Assembly (NCBI RefSeq): GCF_016595435.1
Contig: NZ_JAENIJ010000005.1
Location: 147,212 to 211,211, forward strand
Origin: Luteolibacter pohnpeiensis
GTDB lineage: Bacteria > Verrucomicrobiota > Verrucomicrobiia > Verrucomicrobiales > Akkermansiaceae
DNA length: 64,000 nucleotides
Direction of reading: 5' to 3'
Position numbers and translations under genes: made by a program
The notes under the pieces: model-generated
The model's input: the letters and a program-made list of their open reading frames with translations, nothing else
Databases searched by the model: none
What the model was told of the DNA's origin: nothing
Shown: positions 34,690 through 44,570 of the stretch, in pieces
Numbering within the stretch: the stretch's first letter is position 1
Layout of the letters: the number at the start of each line of letters is the position of its first letter

Positions 34690-36537
34690 TCAGGCTCCGG
34701 GCAATTCGATGAAGCCTTCCAGTTTGCGGATCCGGGTCGGGTGACGCATTTTCCGGAGTGCTTTGGCTTCGATCTGACGAATCCGTTCGCGGGTGACCTG
34801 GAATTGGCGGCCGACTTCTTCAAGCGTGCGGCTGTAACCGTCCTTGAGGCCGAAGCGTTGTTCCAGAACCTCGCGCTCGCGCTCGGTGAGGGTATCGAGG
34901 ACGTCCTTGATCTTGTCCTTCAACATCGAGAAACCAGCTTCCTCCATCGGGTTGTCGGCAGCCTTGTCCTCGATGAAATCTCCGAAGGAGGTGTCGTCCG
35001 AATCTCCGACAGGTGCCTGCAGGGAAATCGGCTGTTGCGCCATTTTGAGAACCGCGCGGACACGCTCGACAGGAAGGTGAATTTCTTCCGCGATTTCCTC
35101 TGGAGAAGGCTCCCGTCCGTATTCTTGAACAAGCTGCTTCTGGACTCGCATCAGCTTGTTGATCGTTTCGATCATGTGAACCGGAATCCGGATCGTTCTC
35201 GCTTGGTCCGCGATGGAGCGAGTGATTGCTTGGCGAATCCACCAAGTTGCATACGTGGAAAACTTGTAACCGCGGCGGTATTCGAATTTCTCCACCGCTT
35301 TCATCAGGCCCATGTTGCCTTCCTGAATGAGATCGAGGAATGAAAGGCCGCGGTTGGTGTATTTCTTCGCAATCGAGATCACCAAACGAAGGTTGGCTTC
35401 CACCATCTCGGTCTTCGCTTTGAGAGCTTCTTTGAGCCAGTGCTTGAGCAGACCATTTGCTGCTTCGAACGACTCTTGGGTGTGCCAGGAACGTTGCTGG
35501 ATTTCACGCAGCTTGTTTTGGAATTCCTTGTCTTCAGGATCTGCCTGCAGCTTGCGGCCGTATTTCCAGAAGCGCTGCATGTAGTCGTCGACCTGCTCGC
35601 AGAAATCTTCGATGATCTTCTGCTTGTAGTAAAAGCGGGTGTAGAGGCGGTTCAGGGTCTGGAGATTTTTGGCAAATTCCTCCTCCAGTTTCTTTTTGCC
35701 GCGAGGGGTCTTGGTCGAGAGCTGGCGGAAAATGTCGTCGTTTTCCTGATGCAATTGCTTGAGGTGATCGCAAAGCTTCGGCAAGCCCTTCATGTAGCGT
35801 TCGCGAGACTCGATCTTTTTGTCGAGAATGACGCGGTCGAAGCGCTCTTTGCCTTTGTTCAGTTTGTCAGCGAGATCCAGGTAAGATTCGGCGGTGAAAC
35901 CGAAAAGGTGCAGGTGGCGCGCAACCTCGATTTCCGCGTCCTCGATGCGTTTGGAAATTTCAACTTCCTGTTCGCGGGTGAGCAGGGGGACCTGGCCCAT
36001 TTGCTTCAGGTACATCCGGACCGGATCGTCCAGAATGTCCAACTTCTGGTCGGATTTGACGTCCTCTTCATCGCCGTCACCTTCGTCGCGCTTCTTGTCC
36101 TTGTAGCGGTCGACCTCGGAGGCGTCGATGATGTCGAATTCCATGTTGCGGAGGCGCTCCATGATGGCCTCGACATCGTCTGGATCAACGAGGTCATTCG
36201 GCAGAATCTCGTTGATGTCGTCGTAAGTGAGATATTCCTGCTCCTTCGCCAGCTTGATCAGTTCCCGAATTTTTTCCTGAATTTCAGGAGTGTCGATCCG
36301 GCGCTTGCTGGTCGGAGTCTTCGCTTTGGCGGCAGGAGCTTCGGCTGGGGCTTCTTCGGCGGCCTTCTTGGTTTTGGCAGGAGCTTTTTTCTCCGTGGAT
36401 TTAGCCTTGGAAGCGGGTGCCTTTTTCTCGGCGGTTTTCGTGGCCTTGGTCGTTTTCGCTTTCACTGTGTCGCTTTTCCCGCTTTTCGTCGTTGGCGATT
36501 CGCCGGTCTGTTCTGCGGGAGTTTTTTTGGTGGACAT
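34690..36537 (-). CDS. rpoD: RNA polymerase primary sigma factor (sigma-70)
   Basis: A 615-residue housekeeping sigma factor. Region 1.2 starts [21 protein letters not shown]. Region 2 has [34 protein letters not shown] and [19 protein letters not shown]. Region 3 includes [14 protein letters not shown], and region 4 ends [19 protein letters not shown]. Unusual is an 80-residue Lys/Ala/Pro-rich basic tail ahead of a recognisable region 1.1 (about 85-140). The ATG at 36537 has no Shine-Dalgarno. Its promoter should lie in the long gap upstream. Confidence 0.97.
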   Translation of the reverse strand: MSTKKTPAEQTGESPTTKSGKSDTVKAKTTKATKTAEKKAPASKAKSTEKKAPAKTKKAAEEAPAEAPAAKAKTPTSKRRIDTPEIQEKIRELIKLAKEQEYLTYDDINEILPNDLVDPDDVEAIMERLRNMEFDIIDASEVDRYKDKKRDEGDGDEEDVKSDQKLDILDDPVRMYLKQMGQVPLLTREQEVEISKRIEDAEIEVARHLHLFGFTAESYLDLADKLNKGKERFDRVILDKKIESRERYMKGLPKLCDHLKQLHQENDDIFRQLSTKTPRGKKKLEEEFAKNLQTLNRLYTRFYYKQKIIEDFCEQVDDYMQRFWKYGRKLQADPEDKEFQNKLREIQQRSWHTQESFEAANGLLKHWLKEALKAKTEMVEANLRLVISIAKKYTNRGLSFLDLIQEGNMGLMKAVEKFEYRRGYKFSTYATWWIRQAITRSIADQARTIRIPVHMIETINKLMRVQKQLVQEYGREPSPEEIAEEIHLPVERVRAVLKMAQQPISLQAPVGDSDDTSFGDFIEDKAADNPMEEAGFSMLKDKIKDVLDTLTEREREVLEQRFGLKDGYSRTLEEVGRQFQVTRERIRQIEAKALRKMRHPTRIRKLEGFIELPGA

Positions 36538-37003
36538 GGAGTGATTGGCGATTGGTTCAAAATTCTGGCGACACTTCGACCATTAGCGTGGCCATCGCGT
36601 CGAAACACGTGCGGGCGGAATGAACGTGGCAACAACCGGTGCGTCAAGAGATTTCTCCTGATAATTCGGGACCATTTCTAAAGAAGGGTGGCTGGAGAAG
36701 AAAGGCAAGCGTGTGATTGGTGGACCGTATCGTGTCTGAATGAAATTTCTAGGGCTGATGTCTGAGGGTGCGCGAGTTGCTGAAAGCAATCCCCGGACCT
36801 GATGCGACGGATTATTCGTATTTGTGATAAAAGGCATTCTTCGAAGTCACAGTGACTGTGTCCTGATCGCAAAATCAGACGTGAACCAAGACGCGGTGGA
36901 CAGTTTAATTTGTGGTTCAGTATCAGTTATTTGCTATGAACTGAATGGGGCTTTCTGAGATGGGGCTTGTCCGCCCGCTCAGGTGTTGGCAATCTCCGCT
37001 CCC
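36538..37003. other. Intergenic region between rpoD and the symporter, no gene seen
   Basis: This 466-base stretch has no convincing ORF or tRNA. It must hold the divergent promoters of rpoD (minus) and the symporter (plus). A perfect inverted repeat CACAGT-G-ACTGTG lies at 36848-36860 and could be an operator. An extended -10-like TGCTATGA follows about 70 bases later in an AT-rich segment (about 36907-36945), fitting a promoter for the symporter gene. Codon-like structure is absent. Confidence 0.5.
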
Positions 37004-38647
37004 ATGATTCAGCGACTTTGTCGAAGCATGGTATCCCGATTGACGTTTTTGGCCCTATTTCTCTTCACGAGTGGCCTAGCATCCGCTGCGGAGGTGGCGC
37101 AGCCCGAGAGACTGGATGCGAAAATAGATAAATTGTTTGGTAAAACTACCGGTTGGTTTGTGGACTTGGTTTTCACGACAGTTCCGATTAACGGCTATCA
37201 GGTATTCTTAGTCGTGCTTTGGCTCGCCTTGGCGGGTTTCGCACTCACGTTGTTTTTTAAATTTATCAATCTCCGTGCCTTCGGATTGGCGATTCGGACG
37301 GTTAGAGGGAAATACAGCACTCCAGATGATCCCGGGCAAATCACCCACTTTCAGGCTCTAACGGCAGCGGTCTCCGGGACGGTTGGATTGGGAAATATTG
37401 CCGGTGTTGCCATCGGCATCATGTCCGGTGGGCCAGGGGTTGCTTTCTGGCTGTTCCTTGCGGGATTCCTCGGTATGGCGACGAAGTTTGCGGAATGTAC
37501 CCTCGGGGTTAAATATCGTGATATCGACAAAGAAGGCCAAATCCACGGCGGAGCCATGTATTATCTCCCGAGAGGATTCAAAGATCAGTGGGGGGCTGGT
37601 TTCGGAGTCATTGGCAAAGGACTGGCCTTTATTTTCGCGATCTGCTGTGTGTTTGCCTCATTCGGCGGTGGGAATGTTTTCCAGATCAACCAAACCGTAA
37701 ATCAGCTCATCAATGTGACCGGCGGTGAGACCAGTTTCTTTGCTGCTCACCAGTGGGTATTCGGTCTGATCATGGCAGTTGTTACCGGACTGGTTATCAT
37801 TGGTGGTATTCAGGGAATCGCCCGCATCACTGATAAATTGGTGCCGGCAATGTGCATCATTTATGTGCTTAGTTCGGTTCTGGTTCTGATTGTGAATCGC
37901 GCACATATCGTGGAGGCGTTATCCATGATTATCACTGAGGCCTTCCATCCTCGTCCTGCGGTGACTGGTGGATTGGTCGCCGTCTTTGTTTGGGGCTTGC
38001 GCCGTGCGACATTCTCCAACGAAGCAGGTATCGGCTCAGCACCAATCGCTCACTCTTCTGCCAAGACAAGAATGCCGGCATCTGAAGGGGTTGTGGCCCT
38101 TCTGGAGCCGTTTCTCGATACGGTGGTCGTTTGCACCATGACTTCGCTGGTGCTGGTTACCACGATGTATTTCAAAGGAGATAGTGGTGATTTCGTAATC
38201 AATGGCCAACAGTTTACCTTGGCGGCTGGTCACAACGATGCGTTTGGCATTGGAATGACGTCTTTGGCTTTCGAGAGTGTTCACAGTGGATTCCAGTATA
38301 TCCTTTTCATGTGCGTTTTGCTCTTCGCGTTTTCAACTCTGATCACGTGGAGTTATTATGGTCTCCAGGCATGGCAGTTCATTTTCGGACGCCAGAAAAT
38401 CGTAGAACTGATCTACAAGCTTCTTTTCTGCTTAATCATCATTGCAGGGTCCGCTGCTTCGGTTTCGAAAGTGATCGATTTCTCGGATGCTTCCTTGTTT
38501 GCAATGAGCGTCCCTAACCTGATCGGTGTCTATTTCCTATTGCCGGTGGTGGTTCGCGAGCTGGGCAAGTTTGTCCGGTTCTCCAAGCGCATTGATGATG
38601 GGGCGACCGTCGAGGAATCCGCGCGGATTGCTCAAACGGAAGGTTGA
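37004..38647 (+). CDS. Sodium:alanine/glycine symporter (AGCS family)
   Basis: A multi-pass amino-acid carrier of about 547 residues coupled to sodium. The family signatures are AVSGTVGLGNIAGVAIGIMSG in the first conserved loop and a later AGIGSAPIAH region, with eight to eleven hydrophobic segments. An extra N-terminal hydrophobic stretch ending LASAAEVAQ may be a signal peptide. The start is uncertain: GTG at 36983, ATG at 37004 or ATG at 37028 all fit. Substrate is likely alanine or glycine by family. A terminator follows its stop. Confidence 0.9.
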   Translation: MIQRLCRSMVSRLTFLALFLFTSGLASAAEVAQPERLDAKIDKLFGKTTGWFVDLVFTTVPINGYQVFLVVLWLALAGFALTLFFKFINLRAFGLAIRTVRGKYSTPDDPGQITHFQALTAAVSGTVGLGNIAGVAIGIMSGGPGVAFWLFLAGFLGMATKFAECTLGVKYRDIDKEGQIHGGAMYYLPRGFKDQWGAGFGVIGKGLAFIFAICCVFASFGGGNVFQINQTVNQLINVTGGETSFFAAHQWVFGLIMAVVTGLVIIGGIQGIARITDKLVPAMCIIYVLSSVLVLIVNRAHIVEALSMIITEAFHPRPAVTGGLVAVFVWGLRRATFSNEAGIGSAPIAHSSAKTRMPASEGVVALLEPFLDTVVVCTMTSLVLVTTMYFKGDSGDFVINGQQFTLAAGHNDAFGIGMTSLAFESVHSGFQYILFMCVLLFAFSTLITWSYYGLQAWQFIFGRQKIVELIYKLLFCLIIIAGSAASVSKVIDFSDASLFAMSVPNLIGVYFLLPVVVRELGKFVRFSKRIDDGATVEESARIAQTEG

Positions 38648-38670
38648 GTCCCTTAGTTCGTTTCCTCACC

Positions 38671-38707
38671 AAGCCGCCCGCTGATTCGTCAGTCGGCGGC
38701 TTTTTTC
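38671..38707 (+). terminator. Terminator after the symporter gene, overlapping terC-like 3' end
   Basis: The hairpin has arms AAGCCGCC (38671-38678) and GGCGGCTT, followed by a run of T (38701-38706). It stops plus-strand transcription. The right arm doubles as codons for the last residues of the TerC-family gene on the minus strand (stop at 38689). Confidence 0.8.
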
Positions 38708-39768
38708 TTGGAACAAATTGATGCAATCACTCCAACCGCTAGAATTCCGAATATCAGACCAAGTACGACCAAGTTGGTTGATTCGCCAAGCCACATTTTG
38801 ATCCATTTGAGGGCGAGCATTTTGACGCCGACCACGAAGAGGATCAACGAAAGCGCGGGTTTCAGGTAGCGGAAGGTCGAGATCATTCCGGCCAAGGCAA
38901 AATACAGCGATCGCAGGCCAAGGATGGCGAAAACGTTGCTGGTGAAGACTAAGAATGGATCCGCGGTGATCGCAAAAATCGCAGGGATCGAATCGACCGC
39001 GAAAATCAGATCCGTCACCTCCACCAGCACCAGAGCGATCGCAAGTGGAGTGAGCATCCATTTGCCGGATCTCGCTTTTTCCACAGCTTCATCGGCTTGC
39101 TGTTGCTCATCTGGATCCGCCGCCTCACGTGACGCGGCGGAGTCTGCTTTTACGAGGAAATGTTTGCCGTGGTAGTTGCGGGTGACTGGAAACCTTCGGG
39201 AAATCCAGGCGACCAGTTTGTTGTCGGCGGGATTGCCTTCATCCTCATCCGTCACCAGCATTTTAATCGCGGTGAAGACAAGGAATGCGCCAAAAACGTA
39301 TAGAATCCAATGGAAGTTGGTCACCAGTGAGGCGCCGATTCCGATCATGACGCCGCGCATGATCAAGGCACCGAGAATCCCCCAGAATAGCACCCGGTGC
39401 TGGTAGCGCGGCCTAACGGCGAGTGAGCTGAACACCATCGCGATCACGAAAATGTTATCCACACTCAGAGATTTTTCGACGACGTAGCCCGTGAGGTATT
39501 TGGTGGCGGCGAGTTTGCCGTCGTTGACCAGTTTGTCCGCCGGATCCATTGCGGCAGAACCGTCCGGGTTGAGACCGAGGTGGAACCAGTGCTGTTCGTA
39601 GCCGAAGTAGACCACGATCGAAAACAGAAGCCCGAGAGTGATCCAGAAAGCCGACCACATTAGGGCTTCCTTGATGTGAATCACATGCGACTTGCGGTGA
39701 AACACCCCCAAATCCAGTGCCAGCATGACAAACACGAATCCTAAAAATAATATCCAAGCCCAGATCAC
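38689..39768 (-). CDS. TerC/Alx-family integral membrane protein
   Basis: About 359 residues with nine or so membrane segments. TerC-type sequences are LALDLGVFHRKSH near the N-terminus, EKSLSVDNIFVIAMVF, and LALVLVEVTDLIFAVDSIPAIFAIT with the acidic membrane residues thought to bind metal. Alx-like members export manganese; others were found through tellurite resistance. I choose the GTG at 39768 because the open frame upstream (to 40089) lies inside the CNNM gene and looks like shadow sequence. A second cation-transport-type protein is just upstream. Confidence 0.88.
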   Translation of the reverse strand: MIWAWILFLGFVFVMLALDLGVFHRKSHVIHIKEALMWSAFWITLGLLFSIVVYFGYEQHWFHLGLNPDGSAAMDPADKLVNDGKLAATKYLTGYVVEKSLSVDNIFVIAMVFSSLAVRPRYQHRVLFWGILGALIMRGVMIGIGASLVTNFHWILYVFGAFLVFTAIKMLVTDEDEGNPADNKLVAWISRRFPVTRNYHGKHFLVKADSAASREAADPDEQQQADEAVEKARSGKWMLTPLAIALVLVEVTDLIFAVDSIPAIFAITADPFLVFTSNVFAILGLRSLYFALAGMISTFRYLKPALSLILFVVGVKMLALKWIKMWLGESTNLVVLGLIFGILAVGVIASICSKKKAAD

Positions 39769-39847
39769 CCGGCGAACATATGGTGGTCTTGGGGAATGGC
39801 GATTGGAAATTGAAAGCGATTTCCCACTTCCCAACACCTGGCGGACG

Positions 39848-41206
39848 TCACCGGGTTGTGGCGACTTCGCTGGTAGATTTTGCCAACTTCGCGGTGACCG
39901 GCGATTTTGCGTCGATCCTGCTGGCGATGACCTGATCGGCCCGAATGCCATCGATGCCGACAATTTCGAATTTCCAGCCACTTTCTTCAATGCTGTCCGC
40001 CATTTCCGGGACCCGCCCGAGGCGGACGCCGAAATATCCAGAGATCGTGTGGAATTCTTCGCGTTCGTTGGCGGGTAACTCGAAGTCATCCAGATACTCG
40101 CCCAAACGATCGGTTTCGAATGTGCCGTCGATCAGCCAGGAGTGATCATCCCGCCGGCGGATGGTCAGCATTCTCAGTTCTTCCTTGGTCGGCACATCGC
40201 CGACGATGGATTCCATCAAATCGATGAGTGTCACCATGCCGATGACGCAGCCGAATTCGTCCAGGACAAAGGCGACATGAGTTCCTGTGCTGCGGAATAA
40301 TTCCAGGGTGACGCTGGTTCTCTGCGTGACCGGAACCAGCAGAGGAGGGCGCATCAGGTGTTTGAAGGACACCTCAATGCCTGCGGCAAGCTGCGCGTAG
40401 CAATCTTTTACCGAAACGACGCCGACGAGGTTATCCCGGTCATTTTCCCAAACCGGAAAGTGGGTTTGGGAACTCCCCACGATCTTTGGCCACACCTGTT
40501 CGTGTGGGGTTGCCAGATTGATCCAGGTGAGCTTGGGCCGTGGGATCATGATGTCATACACGGTCAGCTTCTCAAATCCGATGACCCGCTCGATCATGAT
40601 GAAATCCTCTGGTGGGACATTTTCGGATTCCAGCGTATCGCGGATCATTAGGCCCAGCTCTTCCTTCGATAGCGGTGGGGGTGGCTTTTTTTGACTTCCA
40701 ACGATTCTAAGCAAGCCGTTTGCGGCGGCAGTCAGCATGCGGATCACTGGCGAAGTCATGCCGGTCAGGGCTTGCACGATTCCCGCGCTCCGGCATGCGA
40801 TCGCTTCCGGGTAACGCGTAGCCAGTTCGGCGGGCAGTTGTTCGACAAATAAAAGCCAGACAAGGCAAATGGCGAGAATCGCCAAGGTAAATGCCGTGAA
40901 ATCAGCGACTGGCGAGAGCCAGGGGAGTCCGTGGAATTGTTGGGCCAGCGAGGCGGCGAGTTGGGAGCCGCCAGCGATCGAGGCAATCACCCCAGCAGCG
41001 GTCCTAAGAATTCGAATACCGAGAAGAAGTGGAACGGAGGATTCCATCAACTCCAGCGCGATCGCGGCACCTTTGTTGCCGACCTCTTTCCATTCGCGCA
41101 GCTTGCTTTTGCGGGCGCCTGCGATGGCTTTTTCCGCCACCGAAAGCAGGCCGCCAACGATCAAAAGAATGAGGATGAGGAGGATTTCAAATGCAGTTGA
41201 AGCCAT
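39848..41206 (-). CDS. CNNM/CorC-HlyC family transporter (hemolysin-type)
   Basis: 452 residues: a DUF21 membrane domain (about 1-180), a CBS pair (about 215-345; PRPKLTWI and LVGVVSVKDCY) and a CorC_HlyC domain at the C-terminus (HTISGYFGVRLGRVPEM). Such proteins are linked to magnesium or cobalt efflux in bacteria and eukaryotic CNNMs. The ATG at 41206 (MASTAFEILLILILL) starts the first membrane helix. With TerC-like downstream and mgtE elsewhere, this genome region has several divalent-metal genes, but co-regulation is not shown. Confidence 0.9.
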   Translation of the reverse strand: MASTAFEILLILILLIVGGLLSVAEKAIAGARKSKLREWKEVGNKGAAIALELMESSVPLLLGIRILRTAAGVIASIAGGSQLAASLAQQFHGLPWLSPVADFTAFTLAILAICLVWLLFVEQLPAELATRYPEAIACRSAGIVQALTGMTSPVIRMLTAAANGLLRIVGSQKKPPPPLSKEELGLMIRDTLESENVPPEDFIMIERVIGFEKLTVYDIMIPRPKLTWINLATPHEQVWPKIVGSSQTHFPVWENDRDNLVGVVSVKDCYAQLAAGIEVSFKHLMRPPLLVPVTQRTSVTLELFRSTGTHVAFVLDEFGCVIGMVTLIDLMESIVGDVPTKEELRMLTIRRRDDHSWLIDGTFETDRLGEYLDDFELPANEREEFHTISGYFGVRLGRVPEMADSIEESGWKFEIVGIDGIRADQVIASRIDAKSPVTAKLAKSTSEVATTR

Positions 41207-41265
41207 TCGACGAGTGGAACGATGAACGGATCCTCCTTGAGAGCAATCTGTTTTTTAAATGGAAC

Positions 41266-42306
41266 TCAAATGCCCAATTTCTCTCGCAAGCCTGCTGCGA
41301 TTTGGTGGAAAGCAGCGGAAACTTTGTTTTCTTCAGGGGAAACAAGCGCAACCGGTGCTCCGGCGTCACCGCGTTGGCCGGTTGGCATGTCGATTGGGAT
41401 TTGGCCGAGAAGCGGAACCCGCAAGGCCTCTGCTTCGCGAACGCCGCCATCCTTGCCGAAAATCGGATACTTTTTGCCATCGTCCCCTTCGAACCAGGCC
41501 ATGTTTTCGATCAGGCCCAAAATCGGCACGTTCACTTTGGCAAACATCGACACCGCCTTGCGTGCATCGATCAATGCAACTTCTTGTGGAGTGGTCACAA
41601 TCACGCTGCCGTCGACGGAAACCGTCTGCACAATCGTGAGTTGGATGTCGCCGGTGCCGGGGGGGAGGTCGAGAACCAGGTAATCGAGATCGCCCCATGC
41701 CACTTGGCGTAGGAATTGTTGAGTGTAGCGCGTTGCCATCGGCCCGCGGACGATGACCGGTGAGCGGTCTTCGAGAAGGAATCCCATCGACATGAGTTTC
41801 AGGCCGTGGGCCTCGATCGGGATGATTTCATCGTGCTCATTGGCCATCGGGCGCTCGTTTGTGCCGAACATTTGGGCGACCGAAGGCCCGTAGAGGTCGC
41901 AATCGCAAAGGCCGACTTTTGCTCCGGACTGGGCCAATGCGACGGCGAGGTTTGCAGAAACGGTGGATTTGCCGACTCCGCCTTTTCCGGAAGCCACGGC
42001 AATGATGCGTTTCACCCCGGGGATGGAAGATTTGCCGACTCCGCTCGCACCAGCGGCGGCGGGCGCTTCCTTGATCTGGATGTCGATTTTGACCGTTCCG
42101 ACATCGGGCAACTGATCGAGGATCTCGTGGCAATCCTGAAAGATTTTTTCAGGCACCTTGGGATCGCGGGTGGAAATCTCCAATCGCACGGTGGTCTGGC
42201 CATCTTCGCAAGTCACGTCCTTGACGAGACCGAACGAGACGATGTCGCGGGAAAATCCCGGATAGCGGACTTGGCGGAGGGCTTCTCGAATAAAATCTGG
42301 AGTCAT
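41266..42306 (-). CDS. apbC: Mrp/NBP35-family Fe-S cluster carrier ATPase with N-terminal MIP18 domain
   Basis: 346 residues. An N-terminal MIP18 (DUF59) domain (1-85) is followed by a P-loop ATPase with ASGKGGVGKST (deviant Walker A), CDCDLYGPSVAQMFG and LDLPPGTGDIQLTIVQ. The family loads Fe-S clusters onto apoproteins. The C-terminal ENMAWF is not followed by the usual CxxC, as in some lineages. SufE lies two genes upstream, which fits an Fe-S role. The gene is 53 bases after the DUF4328 gene. Confidence 0.92.
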   Translation of the reverse strand: MTPDFIREALRQVRYPGFSRDIVSFGLVKDVTCEDGQTTVRLEISTRDPKVPEKIFQDCHEILDQLPDVGTVKIDIQIKEAPAAAGASGVGKSSIPGVKRIIAVASGKGGVGKSTVSANLAVALAQSGAKVGLCDCDLYGPSVAQMFGTNERPMANEHDEIIPIEAHGLKLMSMGFLLEDRSPVIVRGPMATRYTQQFLRQVAWGDLDYLVLDLPPGTGDIQLTIVQTVSVDGSVIVTTPQEVALIDARKAVSMFAKVNVPILGLIENMAWFEGDDGKKYPIFGKDGGVREAEALRVPLLGQIPIDMPTGQRGDAGAPVALVSPEENKVSAAFHQIAAGLREKLGI

Positions 42307-42359
42307 GAGGCGGCGTGACTTTCAAACCGATCAGCCATGTGCGCAACCCTTCCCGTATG

Positions 42360-43106
42360 CTAATTTCGCTGAAATGGCTCGCGCGACCATTTTTCAAGCT
42401 TGAGATGGGTTTCAACCTGCAGGTGATTGATCTGACGAATCAGCAGAATGGTGAAAATGCACAATCCGGTCGAAATGAAGGCGCTGACGAGTGAGAGCTT
42501 GTATGATGGCGCATCATGGAAGCTGAAAAGGCAGCTTGTAGCAAAGTCCGTTAGCCAAAACGCCCACCAGAGCCCAACGACGGGGCTTTTGCCGGTCCGT
42601 GTGGATTGCGATTCCTGACGGATTTCGCGCATGGCCAGAAATGGCTTCCAGAAAAAAGCGATGGGGATGAAATACCAGCCCACCGACCAGTGCGGCGTGA
42701 AGGATAGCCGAGTGCCGGTGCGATATTTGGCAAACAGCCATGCGTTTTTGGAACAACGATAGGTCCAAAGGCAAAACAGAAGCATGGTCGCGATCAGTGC
42801 GAGGAATAGCATCGCGTAAAAAGCAAAGGAGCCTAGCAGGAAACCGCGCAGGATCTCGATCTGATCGAGGCTGTATTGATCGAAGGGCAAGTTGCGAACG
42901 TTGAAGTTTTGAATGCCTAGATCCAGCCCGTTGCAGATGACTTCAAGCACCAGCAGGAAGACGAGAATTTTGCCGAGCAATGAGTTTTTGCAATATCGCC
43001 CGTATGGCCCAACCAATCCAGATGCGGCTGGGACCTGAGAATCCGACCTGTCGGCGGCCTCCAGCTGAGGTGCTGGAGGCGTATAGGGATTGTGGGATTC
43101 CTGCAT
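42360..43106 (-). CDS. DUF4328 membrane protein
   Basis: From the ATG at 43106 this is a 248-residue protein. After a Pro-rich head (about 1-45) come about six hydrophobic segments. The DUF4328 pattern is seen in LWTYRCSKNAWLF and FTPHWSVGWYFIPIAFFWKPFLAMREI. The function of the family is unknown. It lies between sufE and apbC on the same strand. The alternative TTG start at 43142 would add 12 residues. Confidence 0.85.
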   Translation of the reverse strand: MQESHNPYTPPAPQLEAADRSDSQVPAASGLVGPYGRYCKNSLLGKILVFLLVLEVICNGLDLGIQNFNVRNLPFDQYSLDQIEILRGFLLGSFAFYAMLFLALIATMLLFCLWTYRCSKNAWLFAKYRTGTRLSFTPHWSVGWYFIPIAFFWKPFLAMREIRQESQSTRTGKSPVVGLWWAFWLTDFATSCLFSFHDAPSYKLSLVSAFISTGLCIFTILLIRQINHLQVETHLKLEKWSREPFQRN

Positions 43107-43168
43107 GAGCGATCGGAAGGGACAATCATGGGTTTTCGCCAAACCGCCCGTGAATCATGGCGTGCGAC

Positions 43169-43591
43169 TCAGTGCTGGGTGGAAGCAAATGCCAGGGCAC
43201 GCTGCTTCATCTGGGTCGCCATCAGGTTGAGGGCATTCGCGCGTGTCGGAGCGAGGTGCTCTTTGAGGCCGGTTTGATCGATGAAAGACATGTCAGCGGT
43301 GAGAATTTGATCCGGAGTTTCATCGTCCAGAACTTTTACGAAAAGAGCGATCATCCCCTTGGTGATCAATGAGTCGGAGTCAGCAAAATAGCGAACTTTG
43401 CCATCTTCGCTTTTCGCATCCAGCCAGACCTGTGATTGGCATCCCTTGATCAGATGATCCGGGTTTTTCGCGGCCTCATCCATCGGGGCCAGATGTTTGC
43501 CGAGCCCGATGACGTATTCGTATCGCTCGGTCCAATCCTGAAAGAGCGAAAGTTCTTCAATAAGCTGTTGTTGTTTCTCTGCGATCGTCAC
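43169..43591 (-). CDS. sufE: SufE-family cysteine desulfurase activator
   Basis: 140 residues from the GTG at 43591 (VTIAEKQQQLIEEL), the normal SufE length. SufE accepts sulfur from SufS on one cysteine, seen in IKGCQSQVWLDA. The frame extends to 43675, but that would run into the end of the UbiA-like gene. SufS and SufBCD are not in the window. Fifty-two bases separate it from the UbiA-like gene upstream. Confidence 0.92.
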   Translation of the reverse strand: MTIAEKQQQLIEELSLFQDWTERYEYVIGLGKHLAPMDEAAKNPDHLIKGCQSQVWLDAKSEDGKVRYFADSDSLITKGMIALFVKVLDDETPDQILTADMSFIDQTGLKEHLAPTRANALNLMATQMKQRALAFASTQH

Positions 43592-43643
43592 GGCGGTTCC
43601 AGTGGAACGCGGGAACCGGTATTGAGCAAGTCCGGATCGGAAT

Positions 43644-44570
43644 TTACGTGGCGGCCGCAACTTTCTGCAGCGCACGTCCTGAAACCACGGCCAGAGGCGG
43701 TAGGATGAGGCAAATGAGAGCCATCAATCCTTGCGTTGGAGCGGAAATCAACGCGATGCCCAAAGGAAGAAGTCCGATCCAATCCAGCAGCGGAATGCCC
43801 GCGAGGAGTGAGGAAACGTGTGCGGGAATCGGGCGACGGTATATGGTCAGGCAAAGCAAAATCCAGATTCCAAACGGCAGCAAGCCGAGCCAGCTGTTCC
43901 AGATCGAAAATTGTGACCAAACGATGGCGATGATGAGGCCGGAGAGAACCAGCAGCGCGCGTGAGAGTTGATGGGCGATCCACGGCGGTTCGGCCATCGA
44001 TTCATAGCGGGCACTCAGCGATAATCCGGCGATGTAGCACAGCAGGCCAACTGCTTGTGAAGCGGTTATCCAAAAATGCGGGTTGTGCATGCTCCCTTTT
44101 GAGAGCGCAAAAAATCCCATCAGGGGCAACAAGGCCCGGCAAAATCCCATCGGAATGACCGCCCAGGGGCTGAGTTTGTGCCACTTGGTATAAATGAAAA
44201 TTGCGGCCATGATCCCCAGTGCGAGCAGTCCACTGATCGGGCTGCACAGGGATGCCAGGACGACGCCGGTGATGCCCGTAATCCGAGCGGCAATGAGATA
44301 TTGGCCCGGAGAGAATAATTTCTGCGGCAAAGCTCGTTCCGGGCGGTGCTTTGCGTCCCAATCCCGGTCTTGCCAGTCATTTAGAAAGTTGCCGCTGACG
44401 TAGAGTAAAACTCCAGCCAACGACGCGATGATGGCTGTCATCATCCAAAAAGGTGGGGTCGGGGAAAGCGATGCAATGACCATCCCGGCCGCCACATTGC
44501 TGATGACGCTGGGAATATTGGCGACCCGCGCGGTTGCGAGAAGCGAACGCAGTTTGCTGGGCGGATTCAT
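43644..44570 (-). CDS. UbiA-family prenyltransferase
   Basis: 308 residues with about eight to nine membrane helices. The first aspartate-rich motif is NDWQDRDWDAKHRPERALP (NDxxD and DxxxD form). Family members attach polyprenyl groups to aromatic rings or other acceptors (ubiquinone, menaquinone, heme O, chlorophyll). Because ubiE/menG is also in the window a quinone role is possible, but the substrate cannot be told from sequence. Its ATG overlaps the phosphatase stop by four bases. Confidence 0.85.
   Translation of the reverse strand: MNPPSKLRSLLATARVANIPSVISNVAAGMVIASLSPTPPFWMMTAIIASLAGVLLYVSGNFLNDWQDRDWDAKHRPERALPQKLFSPGQYLIAARITGITGVVLASLCSPISGLLALGIMAAIFIYTKWHKLSPWAVIPMGFCRALLPLMGFFALSKGSMHNPHFWITASQAVGLLCYIAGLSLSARYESMAEPPWIAHQLSRALLVLSGLIIAIVWSQFSIWNSWLGLLPFGIWILLCLTIYRRPIPAHVSSLLAGIPLLDWIGLLPLGIALISAPTQGLMALICLILPPLAVVSGRALQKVAAAT

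Noticed and set aside
35440..36681. 413-codon open frame on the plus strand opposite rpoD
   Set aside because: It is a mirror of the rpoD codons, with Leu/Phe/Val-rich low-complexity protein and no domain. Such antisense frames are expected in GC-rich genes.
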